Shown: piece after piece, positions 25,852 through 34,468 of the stretch | Numbering within the stretch: the first letter of the stretch is position 1 | Layout of the letters: every line of letters begins with the position of its first letter | Assembly: GCF_003987855.1 (NCBI RefSeq) | Contig: NZ_RXIZ01000022.1 | Location: 3,567 to 67,566, forward strand | Reading direction: 5' to 3' | From: Hyphomicrobium sp. | GTDB taxonomy: Bacteria > Pseudomonadota > Alphaproteobacteria > Rhizobiales > Hyphomicrobiaceae | DNA length: 64,000 bases | The notes under the pieces: generated by a model | Seen by the model: only the letters and a program-made list of their open reading frames with translations | Databases searched by the model: none | What the model was told of the DNA's origin: nothing | Program-made: the position numbers and the translations under genes

Positions 25852-26436
25852 ATGCGCGTGTCCCGCGAGGTAATGGCGCAACGGCACGACGAAATCATTT
25901 CCGAGACCTCGAAAATGTTGCGTCAGCGGGGCATCGTCGGTACGAGCCTTGCCGATCTGATGGCTGCTGCGGGCCTGACGCATGGCGGCTTCTATAAGCA
26001 CTTCGACTCGAAGGACGCGCTCGTCGCCGAGGCCACAGAGCGGATTTTCGCCGAGATCAACGCGCGCTTTCAGGAACGAGTCGAGTCGCAGGGATCCATG
26101 GCTGCTCTCATCGCCTACGTTACGGATTATCTTACCTTAGGGCATGTCAAAAAGCCCGAACTCGGTTGCCCGATTCCGGCATTCGGACCGGATGTGAGCC
26201 GAGAGCACGGCGCCGTCAGAGGCGTTTTCACCAACGGCATCAAGACAAATCTGTCCCTGATTATAGAGGGCTTGTCCGGCCCGATGGCAGAGCGAAAAGA
26301 GAAAGCGGTGGAGTTGCTTTCTCTGCTTTCGGGAGCCGTCGCCATGGCCCGTGCCACGGACGACGAAAAATTGTCGAGCGAAATCATCGCTTCAGCTCGC
26401 AAGCGCGCCAACCAGATCATCGAATCCCCTAAGTAA
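25852..26436 (+). CDS. TetR family regulator 1
   Basis: A 194-residue repressor. The N-terminal helix-turn-helix (about residues 10-55) includes ASLADLMAAAGLTHGGFYKHF-like sequence with the GFYKHFDSKDAL ending typical of the TetR/AcrR family. The C-terminal domain contains GCPIPAFGPDVSREHG, as in the NemR/AcrR-like subgroup, where a Cys in this region often senses electrophiles. Only the family, not the ligand, can be assigned. GAGAGGTGG precedes the ATG. It is a clear paralogue of the TetR at 30979 (same length, near-identical recognition helix). It probably binds the 18-base operators around it and controls the efflux operon. Confidence 0.92.
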   Translation: MRVSREVMAQRHDEIISETSKMLRQRGIVGTSLADLMAAAGLTHGGFYKHFDSKDALVAEATERIFAEINARFQERVESQGSMAALIAYVTDYLTLGHVKKPELGCPIPAFGPDVSREHGAVRGVFTNGIKTNLSLIIEGLSGPMAERKEKAVELLSLLSGAVAMARATDDEKLSSEIIASARKRANQIIESPK

Positions 26437-26603
26437 TCAAAGCTGCTGGTACTCGGCACGGCCCCCTATTCACAACCCTGACCGCCAAGTGGCGTCGCGA
26501 TAGCAGACCGTTGCGTCGTGACCCTCCGTGAGCTCGAAAGAGCCCTGGGGCGTTGACGCAGCGTTCGCGCTGGCCCTCCATTTCGGGTGAAATCCTCCCC
26601 CTT

Positions 26604-26635
26604 CGAAAGAAAGATGATGCTCAGCATCTTTTTCG
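26604..26635 (+). terminator. hairpin between TetR 1 and the efflux promoter
   Basis: AAAGATG / CATCTTT around an eight-base loop, with a flanking CGAA / TTCG pair and a T-run. It probably terminates the TetR 1 transcript; its GATG/CATC arms also resemble operator half-sites, so a regulatory role is possible. Confidence 0.5.
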
Positions 26636-26636
26636 C

Positions 26637-26665
26637 TTGTGCTTTTAAGATGTCGATCATAATCT
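26637..26665 (+). promoter_or_regulatory. efflux operon promoter with operator-like site 4
   Basis: AGATGTCGATCATAATCT (26648-26665) matches the palindromic site 2 at 14 of 18 positions. A TTGTGC (-35-like) at 26637 and TAATCT (-10-like) at 26660 with a 17-base spacer place the site across the core promoter, 57 bases before the adaptor gene. Confidence 0.6.
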
Positions 26666-26721
26666 ATATTCAGGAAGTCGATTTATGTCGAAGCGAACCG
26701 CCGTCGGACAGTGAGGTTGTC

Positions 26722-27858
26722 ATGAAAACGCTTGAACGAAACGCCGGGCCTCGGCACTTGACCGGCACGTCGCTCTTAAAAGCATCTGTCGCCGTTCTGG
26801 CTCTGAGCCTCGTATCGGTGGGCGTTGCAGCCTGCAAGCCGGCTGATGCCGATCCCAGAAACGGGGCGCGGCTTGTGCGCGTGGCAACAGTCCATTGGGC
26901 AAGCGCTGCAGAACGCGCCTTTACGGGAGTGATCGCCGCGAAGGTGCAAAGCAACCTCGGCTTCCGGGTCTCCGGCAAGATCATCGAGCGCCTCGTCGAC
27001 ACCGGGCAGACCGTCAAGGCCGGACAGCCGCTGATGAAGCTTGACCCGGTTGACCTGAAGCTCACCATCGTCGCCCAGACCAATGCGATCAACGCCGCGC
27101 GCGCGACCGCCATTCAGGCACGCGCGGACGAAGCGCGCTATAAAAACCTGGTCGGGCAAGGCTGGATCTCCCATCAGCGCTACGAGCAAGCGAAGTCAGC
27201 ATTGGAAAATGCGGAAGCCCAGCTCGCTGCCGCCGAAGCCAATGCCCAACTGGCGCGTAATGCCGAAGATTATTCGGTCCTGACGGCCGATGCTGACGGC
27301 GTGGTGATGGAGACGTTGTCCGAGCCTGGACAGGTGGTATCCGCCGGCCAGACTGTGGTGCGCCTGGCGCACGCCGGCGCCCGAGAAGCTTCCGTTGACC
27401 TGCCCGAAACCGTGCGGCCAGCGATCGGCTCGGAAGCAACCGCCACGCTCTACGGTGATCTCAAGTCCCGGTCTGGCGCGAAACTCCGTCAGCTGTCCGA
27501 TGCCGCCAATCCCGCCACGCGTACCTATGAAGCGCGTTACGTGCTGAGCGGTGCGGCAGCCAGCGCTCCCTTAGGCGCGACCGTGACGCTCCATATTCCG
27601 GAATTCAAGAACAAGAACATCCTCGAAGTGCCGGTCAGCGCCGTCGTCGATAATGGCTCGTCCTCGGGCGTGTGGCTGATTGACCAACAGAAGATGTCCG
27701 TAGCTTTCCGGTCGGTGGCACTCGCGGGCATCGGTGAAGAAACCGCGCTTATCACCGGCGGCGTGCAAGCTGGCGATCAAGTGGTCGCCCTTGGTAGCCG
27801 CCTACTGCACAACGGCGACAACATTCGCGTCGAAGGCGAAGAAACGGCATCACGATGA
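26722..27858 (+). CDS. RND efflux periplasmic adaptor (membrane fusion lipoprotein)
   Basis: A 378-residue HlyD/AcrA-like adaptor linking an inner-membrane pump to an outer-membrane channel. The signal ends in a lipobox (VGVAAC), so the mature protein is probably lipid-anchored. The lipoyl half-motifs are visible: KVQSNLGFRVSGKIIERLVDTGQTVKAGQPLMKLD and, after an alpha-hairpin rich in Ala/Gln/Glu, SVLTADADGVVMETLSEPGQVVSAGQTV. The beta-barrel and membrane-proximal parts follow. ATG 26722 with GAGG upstream was preferred over the track start at 26587, which would include the operator. Its stop overlaps the pump start by four bases (ATGA). Confidence 0.92.
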   Translation: MKTLERNAGPRHLTGTSLLKASVAVLALSLVSVGVAACKPADADPRNGARLVRVATVHWASAAERAFTGVIAAKVQSNLGFRVSGKIIERLVDTGQTVKAGQPLMKLDPVDLKLTIVAQTNAINAARATAIQARADEARYKNLVGQGWISHQRYEQAKSALENAEAQLAAAEANAQLARNAEDYSVLTADADGVVMETLSEPGQVVSAGQTVVRLAHAGAREASVDLPETVRPAIGSEATATLYGDLKSRSGAKLRQLSDAANPATRTYEARYVLSGAAASAPLGATVTLHIPEFKNKNILEVPVSAVVDNGSSSGVWLIDQQKMSVAFRSVALAGIGEETALITGGVQAGDQVVALGSRLLHNGDNIRVEGEETASR

Positions 27859-30800
27859 CAAACTTCAACCTCTCTGCCCTCGCCGTTCGCGAACGCGCGA
27901 TCACGCTGTTTCTGATCATCGCCATTACCTTGGCGGGCGCCTATGCGTTCGCCAAGCTGGGACGGGCCGAAGACCCTCCCTTCACCATCAAAGTCCTGAC
28001 CGTCACTGCCGTGTGGCCGGGCGCGACGGCAAAGGAAATGCAGGACCTGGTCGCCGAACCGCTCGAGAAGCGAATGCAGGAGTTGCGCTGGTACGATCGT
28101 GTCGAGACGTTTACGCGTCCCGGCTTGATGCTGATGAAGGTCCAAATGCGGGACCAGACTCCGCCAGCCGACATCCCTGAGCAATTCTATCAAGCCCGAA
28201 AAAAACTGGGCGATGAAGCGCTGAAGCTGCCGGCCGGCACTATCGGGCCTTTCATCAACGACGAATACGCCGACGTCACGTTTGCTTTGTACACCGTGCA
28301 GGGCGATCGGATGCCGCCGCGACAATTGACGAGAGAAGCGGAAGCGCTTCGTCAGCGGCTCCTCCATGTCGCCGGCGTCAAGAAGGTAGATATCCTGGGA
28401 GAGCGCCCGGAGCGCATTTACGTCGAATTCTCTTACGCCAAACTCGCCACGCTCGGGATCAGCGCCCGAACGATCTTTGATGCACTCAACCGGCAGAACG
28501 TGGTCACGCCGGCGGGTTCCGTGGATACCAACGGCCCGCAGGTGTTTGTCCGCGTCGAAGGCGCATACGATGATCTGCAAAAAATTGCCGACACTCCGAT
28601 TGTCGCCGGCGGCCGCGTTTTAAAGCTGTCTGACGTTGCAGAGGTCAAACGCGGCTATGAAGATCCCGCCACGTTCCTCATCAATCATAACGGCGATCCC
28701 GCGATGGTCCTAGGCGTCGTCATGCAGGATGGCTGGAACGGCCTAGACCTCGGCAAGGCGCTCGACGAAGAAGAAGCGAAAATTGCCAAGTCGCTGCCCG
28801 CCGGGTTGTCGCTCAACAAAATCATCGACCAAGCCGAAAACATCCGCGAGTCCATCGACGAGTTCATGTTGAAATTCGTGGTCGCTTTGGCGGTCGTGAT
28901 GATCGTCAGCCTTCTAAGCCTTGGATGGCGCGTCGGCATCGTGGTGGCAGCGGCCGTGCCTCTGACTCTCGCAGCAGTGTTCGTGATCATGATGATGACC
29001 GGCCGAAACTTCGATCGCATCACGCTCGGAGCGCTGATCCTAGCTCTCGGTCTTCTCGTCGACGACGCGATCATCGCCATTGAAACAATGGTGGTGAAGC
29101 TCGAGGAAGGTTACGAGCGCACGAAGGCAGCTGCCTACGCCTGGAGCCACACCGCTGCCCCGATGCTTTCGGGGACACTCGTAACGGTCATCGGCCTCAT
29201 GCCGGTGGGGTTTGCGATGTCCACGGCAGGCGAGTACGCCGGCAACATCTTCTGGATCGTAGCCTTCGCCCTCATCACTTCGTGGCTCGTGGCGGTAGCC
29301 TTCACGCCTTACCTCGGTGTGAAAATGCTGCCAAACATAAAGCCAATCCCTGGCGGCCATGCGGCAATCTATTCAACGCCGAACTACGAGCGGTTCAGGC
29401 GCGCCGTCGGATGGGCCGTGCGCCGCAAGTTCATCGTCGCTGGCTTCGTAGTGCTCCTCTTCGTTGCGGCCGGCGTGGGCATGACCGCGGTGAATCAGCA
29501 GTTTTTCCCAAGTTCGGATCGTCGCGAGTTGCTGGTGGAAGTGCAGATGCCGGAAGGCTCGAGCATTGAAGTGACGAGCGGTGCCGTTGCGAAAGTAGAA
29601 GCGTGGCTAAAGACGCAGCCGGAAACAAAAAATATCGTGTCTTTCATCGGCCAGGGCGCTGCGCGTTTCATCCTCGCCTATAATCCAGAACTGCCCGACC
29701 CGTCATTTGCGAAAATTGTCGTTCTGACGCCGAGTTCGGAAGCACGCGACGCGCTTAAGCTGCGCATTCGCCAAGAGATCGCCGCGGGTCTAGCCCCTGA
29801 GGCACGTGTTAGGGCGACGCAGTTCGTGTTCGGGCCACCATCTCCCTTCCCCGTCGCCTTTCGCGTTATGGGACCGGATCTCACAAAGCTGAGAGACATT
29901 TCGCAAGACGTCGTCAAGATCATGCGTACCAATCCGCACACCCGTGATGTCAACACAGACTGGACGGAAAGAACGCCTTCCATGCGCTTCACGGTTGATC
30001 AGGACCGCCTCCGCCTGATCGGCTTGTCGCCTAGTGACGTCGCCCAACAACTGCAGTTCCTGCTGACCGGCGTGACGGTCACAGGGGTTCGCGAGGATAT
30101 TCGGACCGTGCAAGTCATGGCCCGCAGCGCTGGACCGGACCGGCTCGATCCGATGAAGCTCGGCAATCTGGTGCTGCAGAATGACAGCGGGCAACTGGTG
30201 CCGCTCAGCCAGATTGGTCACATCGAGGTGGTGCAAGAAGATCCGATTTTGAAGCGCCGTGACCGCACGCCGACGATAACTGTGCAGAGCGACATCGACG
30301 AGTCGATGCAGCCGCCACCGGTTTCTTTGGAGATCCAAAAGGCACTGCAGCCTGTCATCGCTTCCCTTCCTGACGGCTATCGCATCGAGATGGGCGGCAA
30401 CATCGAAGAGGCAACCAAGGCCAACGACGCGCTCGTTCCAGTGTTTCCAGTCATGATCGCGCTTACGATGATCGTGATCATCTTCCAGGTGAGATCGTTT
30501 GCAGCGATGTGGCTGGTGTTGGCGACAGCGCCGCTCGGTCTGATCGGTGTCGTGCCGACGCTGCTGATCTTCAACCAGCCCTTCGGCTTCAACGCGATCC
30601 TCGGCTTGATCGGATTGTCCGGCATCTTGATGCGCAACACGTTGATCCTGATCGAGCAGATCAAGACCAACAAGGATGAAGGTCTCGACGACTACCACGC
30701 CGTGGTCGAGGCCACCGTGCAGCGATCGCGTCCGGTCGTGCTCACAGCCATGGCTGCCGTGCTCGCCTTCATCCCTCTGACCACATCGGTCTTTTGGGGT

Positions 30801-30947
30801 TCGATGGCCTACACGCTGATCGGCGGCACCGCGGTGGGAACGTTCCTCATCCTGCTGTTCTTGCCCGCGCTCTACGCCATCTGGTTCCGCGTCCGTCCGA
30901 CTGAAAGGGCTTTTTCTCCTCCGGCGCGAGTCGAAGCTGTGGCCTGA
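27855..30947 (+). CDS. RND family efflux transporter, inner-membrane pump
   Basis: A 1030-residue AcrB/MexB-type proton antiporter with the normal family length. The two halves each have a first membrane helix, a large periplasmic porter region and a bundle of helices. The proton-relay acidic pair is seen in LGLLVDDAIIAIE (Asp 403-404). The second-half helices carry GLIGLSGILMRNTLILIEQI and RPVVLTAMAAVLAFIPL. It couples translationally to the adaptor. Substrates cannot be named from sequence; subgroup features (long porter loops, no heavy-metal motif) suggest organic compounds rather than metals. No TolC-like outer-membrane factor gene is on the island, so it must use one encoded elsewhere. 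Confidence 0.95.
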   Translation: MTNFNLSALAVRERAITLFLIIAITLAGAYAFAKLGRAEDPPFTIKVLTVTAVWPGATAKEMQDLVAEPLEKRMQELRWYDRVETFTRPGLMLMKVQMRDQTPPADIPEQFYQARKKLGDEALKLPAGTIGPFINDEYADVTFALYTVQGDRMPPRQLTREAEALRQRLLHVAGVKKVDILGERPERIYVEFSYAKLATLGISARTIFDALNRQNVVTPAGSVDTNGPQVFVRVEGAYDDLQKIADTPIVAGGRVLKLSDVAEVKRGYEDPATFLINHNGDPAMVLGVVMQDGWNGLDLGKALDEEEAKIAKSLPAGLSLNKIIDQAENIRESIDEFMLKFVVALAVVMIVSLLSLGWRVGIVVAAAVPLTLAAVFVIMMMTGRNFDRITLGALILALGLLVDDAIIAIETMVVKLEEGYERTKAAAYAWSHTAAPMLSGTLVTVIGLMPVGFAMSTAGEYAGNIFWIVAFALITSWLVAVAFTPYLGVKMLPNIKPIPGGHAAIYSTPNYERFRRAVGWAVRRKFIVAGFVVLLFVAAGVGMTAVNQQFFPSSDRRELLVEVQMPEGSSIEVTSGAVAKVEAWLKTQPETKNIVSFIGQGAARFILAYNPELPDPSFAKIVVLTPSSEARDALKLRIRQEIAAGLAPEARVRATQFVFGPPSPFPVAFRVMGPDLTKLRDISQDVVKIMRTNPHTRDVNTDWTERTPSMRFTVDQDRLRLIGLSPSDVAQQLQFLLTGVTVTGVREDIRTVQVMARSAGPDRLDPMKLGNLVLQNDSGQLVPLSQIGHIEVVQEDPILKRRDRTPTITVQSDIDESMQPPPVSLEIQKALQPVIASLPDGYRIEMGGNIEEATKANDALVPVFPVMIALTMIVIIFQVRSFAAMWLVLATAPLGLIGVVPTLLIFNQPFGFNAILGLIGLSGILMRNTLILIEQIKTNKDEGLDDYHAVVEATVQRSRPVVLTAMAAVLAFIPLTTSVFWGSMAYTLIGGTAVGTFLILLFLPALYAIWFRVRPTERAFSPPARVEAVA

Positions 30948-30978
30948 TCAGACAAGCGCAAAAAACAAGGAAGTTGCC

Positions 30979-31563
30979 ATGCGATTGTCGCGGGAAGCCA
31001 AGGCCCAACATCACGAAGAGATCACCGCCGCAGCGTCGAAGATGCTGCGCGAACGCGGAATTGAGCGCACCAGCGTCGTCGACCTCATGCAGGCCGCAGG
31101 GCTTACTCATGGCGGCTTCTATCGTCACTTCAAATCTAAGGATGAGCTCGTTGCGTCCTCGGCCGCGAAGGCGTTCGAAGAAGTCGTCGATCGCTTCGAA
31201 ACCCGAACGGAAAGACATGGGCCGAAGGCGGCACTCACCGCGTACGTCCTCGAGTACTTGTCCGACACTCACCGCGACGACCCAACAATCGGCTGCATGG
31301 TCTCGGCTTGCGGCGCCGAAGCGTCGAGACAAGCCGATGTGGTGCGCGAAGCTTTCACGGCAGGAATACGCAAACTCCTCGAGCTTGCCGAAGAGGGACT
31401 GTCTTGCGCCGTGGACAAGCGAACCGAACGCGCGATTGAACTCGGCGGATTGATGCTCGGTGCGCTCGTGATGGCGCGTGCAAGCATCGATGCGGCACTA
31501 TCGGAGACCATACTCTCAGACGCCAAACGCCGTGCTCTAGAGATCATCAATCAAGAGGATTGA
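30979..31563 (+). CDS. TetR family regulator 2 (paralogue of regulator 1)
   Basis: A 194-residue TetR/AcrR protein with the same architecture as the one at 25852: the helix-turn-helix ends GLTHGGFYRHFKSKDEL, and the C-terminal domain contains GCMVSACGAEASRQ with two Cys residues, possible redox or electrophile sensors. AAGGAAG precedes the ATG. It lies 31 bases after the pump gene and is probably in the efflux operon, which would give feedback control. No operator-like site sits directly before it. Having two paralogues flank one efflux pair suggests duplication within the element. Confidence 0.92.
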   Translation: MRLSREAKAQHHEEITAAASKMLRERGIERTSVVDLMQAAGLTHGGFYRHFKSKDELVASSAAKAFEEVVDRFETRTERHGPKAALTAYVLEYLSDTHRDDPTIGCMVSACGAEASRQADVVREAFTAGIRKLLELAEEGLSCAVDKRTERAIELGGLMLGALVMARASIDAALSETILSDAKRRALEIINQED

Positions 31564-31637
31564 GGGCCGGGCGGAGCATTTCGACCACTTCGTCCTATCA
31601 GTCACTCCACCCCCCATATCCAAACAGGAGTTCAATC

Positions 31638-32498
31638 ATGGCGTCTGACAATGCAGCTAAGCCAAGCTTGCTCAAAATTTCGGATAAGCTCAGCATCAGG
31701 TTTCAAAAGACGGGCGAAGGTCCGCCATTGGTTCTCATGCATACGATCCGTACGCAGCTTGAATACTTCCGCGCGCTGCTTCCTGCACTTGCGCGTTCCT
31801 ATACCGTGTACGCCATTGACTTGCCGGGGCACGGGCGATCGCCGATTGATCCCAACGCGGAACTGGACGAACCCTATATGAGACGCGCGGTCATCAGTTT
31901 CATCGAGAAGCTGAACCTCACGGACGTAACGCTCGTCGGAGAGTCTATCGGTGGCGCGCTTGCCCTGACTGTTGCCGCCTCAATTCCGCAGCGGATCAAG
32001 CACGTCTATGCGTTGAACCCGTACGATTATGAAACGCGCTACGGTGATGGCATCCGCCGGGGCAACTGGTTCTCTAACTTTATCATCGGCAGTTTGCAAA
32101 TTCCTGCTTTGGGCGCATTCAATGCGTCGCTGGAGAATAAGGTCGTGCTCAAGAAGATCATGGGCGGCGGCTACCACGATCCGAAGAAACTACCCGACGA
32201 TTTGCTGACCGAGTTCGATCAAGTCGCCCACCTGCCCGGATACAAGCGCGCTGCGCGCAAGGTGTTGGCTGGCTGGCGATCCTGGAGCAAAGCGCGGGAT
32301 CTGTATAGCGGAATCAGCGCGCCCGTTACCTTGATCTACGGCGACTCGGATTGGTCTCATCCCAGCGAAAGGGAACGCACCAGGTCACTCATTGCTCAGG
32401 CCAGAATGGTGACTCTCAAAAATACTGGCCACTTCTCGGCAGTCGAGAACCCCGGCGAACTGGCGCAAGTCATCCTCGCGGATCAGCCCAGGCAGTGA
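31638..32498 (+). CDS. alpha/beta hydrolase
   Basis: A 286-residue alpha/beta-hydrolase fold protein. The nucleophile elbow is GESIGG (Ser near residue 105), the acid is probably the Asp in YGDSDW, and the His is in KNTGHFSAVENP. The oxyanion region is HTIRTQ after LVLMH. ATG 31638 with AGGAG upstream is preferred over the track start at 31560. It is 74 bases past TetR 2 and may be the last gene of the efflux operon. Esterase, lactonase or dehalogenase roles are all possible; association with an efflux pump suggests processing of the same compound class, but that is inference. Confidence 0.88.
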   Translation: MASDNAAKPSLLKISDKLSIRFQKTGEGPPLVLMHTIRTQLEYFRALLPALARSYTVYAIDLPGHGRSPIDPNAELDEPYMRRAVISFIEKLNLTDVTLVGESIGGALALTVAASIPQRIKHVYALNPYDYETRYGDGIRRGNWFSNFIIGSLQIPALGAFNASLENKVVLKKIMGGGYHDPKKLPDDLLTEFDQVAHLPGYKRAARKVLAGWRSWSKARDLYSGISAPVTLIYGDSDWSHPSERERTRSLIAQARMVTLKNTGHFSAVENPGELAQVILADQPRQ

Positions 32499-32758
32499 AA
32501 GTATTTCTGTGTCGCTCCGCGAGGCGAGCCAATTGATCCAAGGACCCCATGGCGGGTAACCCTTCGCTGTTGTCCGCCGTGACATGGTTGAGGAACATCG
32601 GGACAACGCGGACTTTGAGCTGACCGGACGTCCGCTCTCTCCGCAAAGCGGTAGCCGCTTCGTCACACAGAACGTCCGAACGCGCGTGTCCTGACGCATA
32701 ATTCGCAGAACGAGATTGTCAGTGCATCAAATCGGCTTTTTTGCACGGCACAGCCGTA

Positions 32759-32845
32759 TGGTGCGGACGGTGGGAGTCGAACCCACACGACGTTACCGTC
32801 TCAGGATTTTAAGTCCTGTGTGTCTACCGGTTCCACCACGTCCGC
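32759..32845 (-). tRNA. tRNA-Leu (anticodon TAA)
   Basis: An 87-base class II tRNA including an encoded CCA. The acceptor arms GCGGACG / CGTCCGC, anticodon arm CAGGA-CTTAAAA-TCCTG (anticodon TAA), a long variable arm and T arm GTGGG-TTCGACT-CCCAC all pair. It decodes TTA/TTG Leu codons. Its 3' 55 bases are duplicated at 24999-25053, marking it as the integration target. Confidence 0.97.
32761..32815 (-). repeat. right attachment-like repeat inside tRNA-Leu
   Basis: 55 bases identical to 24999-25053, from the anticodon loop to the discriminator base and first C of CCA. The same orientation makes it a direct repeat. Confidence 0.93.
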
Positions 32846-32910
32846 GTTGCTGGCCCTTATGACTGCTCGGGAGCGGAAGCGCAACACGCAGCCCGACCCG
32901 CGCTCAGATT

Positions 32911-33423
32911 TCAGGTCCGGTTGTCCGGCACAGGCGGAGCCGCCGCTGGCGGGGCATCAAATACGCTGCTGGCTTTTTTCATCAGGGCCAGAAGCTCGTC
33001 CGGTTTGTCGACATCGACGGAGTGGGGATACTGCGGATCGGAGCCCACGAGCTTATCTGAGACGTTACCCTGTGAGTCGATGAAGAGCGTTCGTGGCACG
33101 TAGGAGCCGTCCGGCTGGAACGCGCCGTTGATCTCCTTCTCCTTGTCGGCATCGACCAGGATCATCACGAAGTCGCGCGATGCTTCGACGATGGCGGGAT
33201 CCTTGAAAACTTGACGGAAGCGCTTGCAGACCGTGCACCACGTGGCGTGAAAAACCATGAGCACCGGGCGTCCGGTTTTCGCGGACTCGTAAATGCCGGA
33301 CCGCGCATCGCGCCAATTGATCTCCGCGCCGTTCCATTCCTCCGCATGATCTGGCGTCCGCGCCATTACGGAAAAAGGCAGCGCAAGGAGGATGAGCGCG
33401 GCAACTGCGAGCGGGCGGATCAT
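32911..33423 (-). CDS. periplasmic thioredoxin-like protein
   Basis: A 170-residue protein with a signal peptide (MIRPLAVAALILLALPFSVMA) and a thioredoxin fold. The redox motif is WCTVC in MVFHATWCTVCKRF, with the cis-Pro region YVPRTLFID later. The pattern fits the SoxW/thioredoxin_7-type group that reduces or oxidises periplasmic disulfides. The C-terminus is Ala/Pro-rich. It is the first chromosomal gene right of the tRNA and appears monocistronic. Confidence 0.87.
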   Translation of the reverse strand: MIRPLAVAALILLALPFSVMARTPDHAEEWNGAEINWRDARSGIYESAKTGRPVLMVFHATWCTVCKRFRQVFKDPAIVEASRDFVMILVDADKEKEINGAFQPDGSYVPRTLFIDSQGNVSDKLVGSDPQYPHSVDVDKPDELLALMKKASSVFDAPPAAAPPVPDNRT

Positions 33424-33529
33424 GGGCAGATGAGCTCCGAATTAGGCGTCGCGTTTGTTGTTGCGCGCCTATCTACTGAAGACAAGCTTGCTTCTTCACG
33501 CGAGTTAACACCTCGTAATCTTCGCCGTT

Positions 33530-34468
33530 TCACGTGCGATCCGACGTTTGCGAGGCGCGGAGCACATTCTGATAGGCTTGCAAATGGACGTAGGCAGTGC
33601 GGAGCAGCGTCGCTTGCACGCCCTTTTCGCTTCCACGGCGGATGATGTCGCCGACGATCTGATCAGCTTCGATCTGGCCGCCCTTGCGAACGTCGCGAAG
33701 CATCGAAGCCGTTATGCTCGAGGCGGGATCGGTCATGAAGGTCTGGGCGAATTCGAGCGCGCGGGGCTGCGGCGGGTAACCATTCGCGGTCGCGATGGCG
33801 ATGCACTCATTCAGAAGCTCGGCCATGAAGCCGGGGCCGCCATCGGTGCGAACGATTTCGCCCACAGAGGCACGCATCAGGCAGGTCGAGGATGCGAGAG
33901 CGGCGATGAAAAACCACTTCTCCCATATCGCTGCGAGAATATTCTCGGCATAGATCGCATCGGTTCCCCTCGCGAGCACCTGGTGAAGCTTCTCGGCTGG
34001 CGCCTGCTGCTCGGGCAATCGGGCGCCAAGGGTCAGCGTTGCGACATCGCCGAGCTTACGAATGGTGCCATCATCGGCAAGCGTCACGCTGATGTGGCAG
34101 AGGCCACCAAGCACACGCGTTGCACCAAAGGCGGCATCCAAGGCATCCAGGTGCTTCATGCCATTGAGCAGAGGCAAGATCACGGTCGCGTCGCCGACGG
34201 CAGGCCTGATGGACTCGATCGCGCTTGCCAAATCGTAGGCTTTGGCGCTGACGATGACCGCATCGAAGGGGGACGAAATCTCCTCGCGCGTGATGGCCTT
34301 CACGGGCATGGTAAAGCTGCCTTCAGGAGCCTCGATCTTGAGGCCGTGACGGGCGAGCTGCTCCCGTCGTTTGGGGCGCACCAAAAACGTCACGTCGGCG
34401 CCGGCGTTTACTACTCGGCCACCGAAATAACCTCCGGTCGCGCCGGCTCCAAGGAAGAGCAATCGCAT
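33530..34468 (-). CDS. panE: 2-dehydropantoate 2-reductase family protein
   Basis: A 312-residue ApbA/PanE family reductase. The N-terminal NADPH-binding loop is FLGAGATGGYFGGRV, the conserved Lys of the active site is in VSAKAYDL, and the C-terminal helical domain has RASVGEIVRTDGG and SSITASMLRDVRKGGQIEADQI, where the conserved Ser/Asp/Glu/Lys residues bind substrate. The family reduces ketopantoate to pantoate in pantothenate synthesis, but many paralogues act on other substrates and no panB/panC is nearby, so the symbol is tentative. ATG 34468 is used; the track adds one TTG codon. Confidence 0.82.
   Translation of the reverse strand: MRLLFLGAGATGGYFGGRVVNAGADVTFLVRPKRREQLARHGLKIEAPEGSFTMPVKAITREEISSPFDAVIVSAKAYDLASAIESIRPAVGDATVILPLLNGMKHLDALDAAFGATRVLGGLCHISVTLADDGTIRKLGDVATLTLGARLPEQQAPAEKLHQVLARGTDAIYAENILAAIWEKWFFIAALASSTCLMRASVGEIVRTDGGPGFMAELLNECIAIATANGYPPQPRALEFAQTFMTDPASSITASMLRDVRKGGQIEADQIVGDIIRRGSEKGVQATLLRTAYVHLQAYQNVLRASQTSDRT

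Larger units (their letters stand above)
24999..32815. mobile_element. tRNA-Leu-bracketed genomic island (cargo only, no integrase seen)
   Basis: Two identical 55-base direct repeats (24999-25053 and 32761-32815) flank about 7.7 kb. The right copy is the 3' part, from the anticodon loop to the 3' end, of an intact tRNA-Leu gene; the left copy is only that 3' fragment. Site-specific integration into a tRNA 3' end leaves exactly this geometry: the gene is rebuilt at one end and a partial copy is left at the other. The interior holds an efflux operon, two TetR genes, a hydrolase and two small genes. No integrase, excisionase or transfer gene is visible, so the element is either decayed, mobilised in trans, or the duplication arose another way. 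Confidence 0.75.

Noticed and set aside
29790-30698. 302-aa minus-strand ORF inside the pump gene
   Set aside because: Antisense reading; the RND reading frame is unambiguous.
32499-32758. integrase remnant between the hydrolase and the tRNA
   Set aside because: Checked on both strands; only short frames such as a 36-codon one at 32585 were seen, without any recombinase motif.
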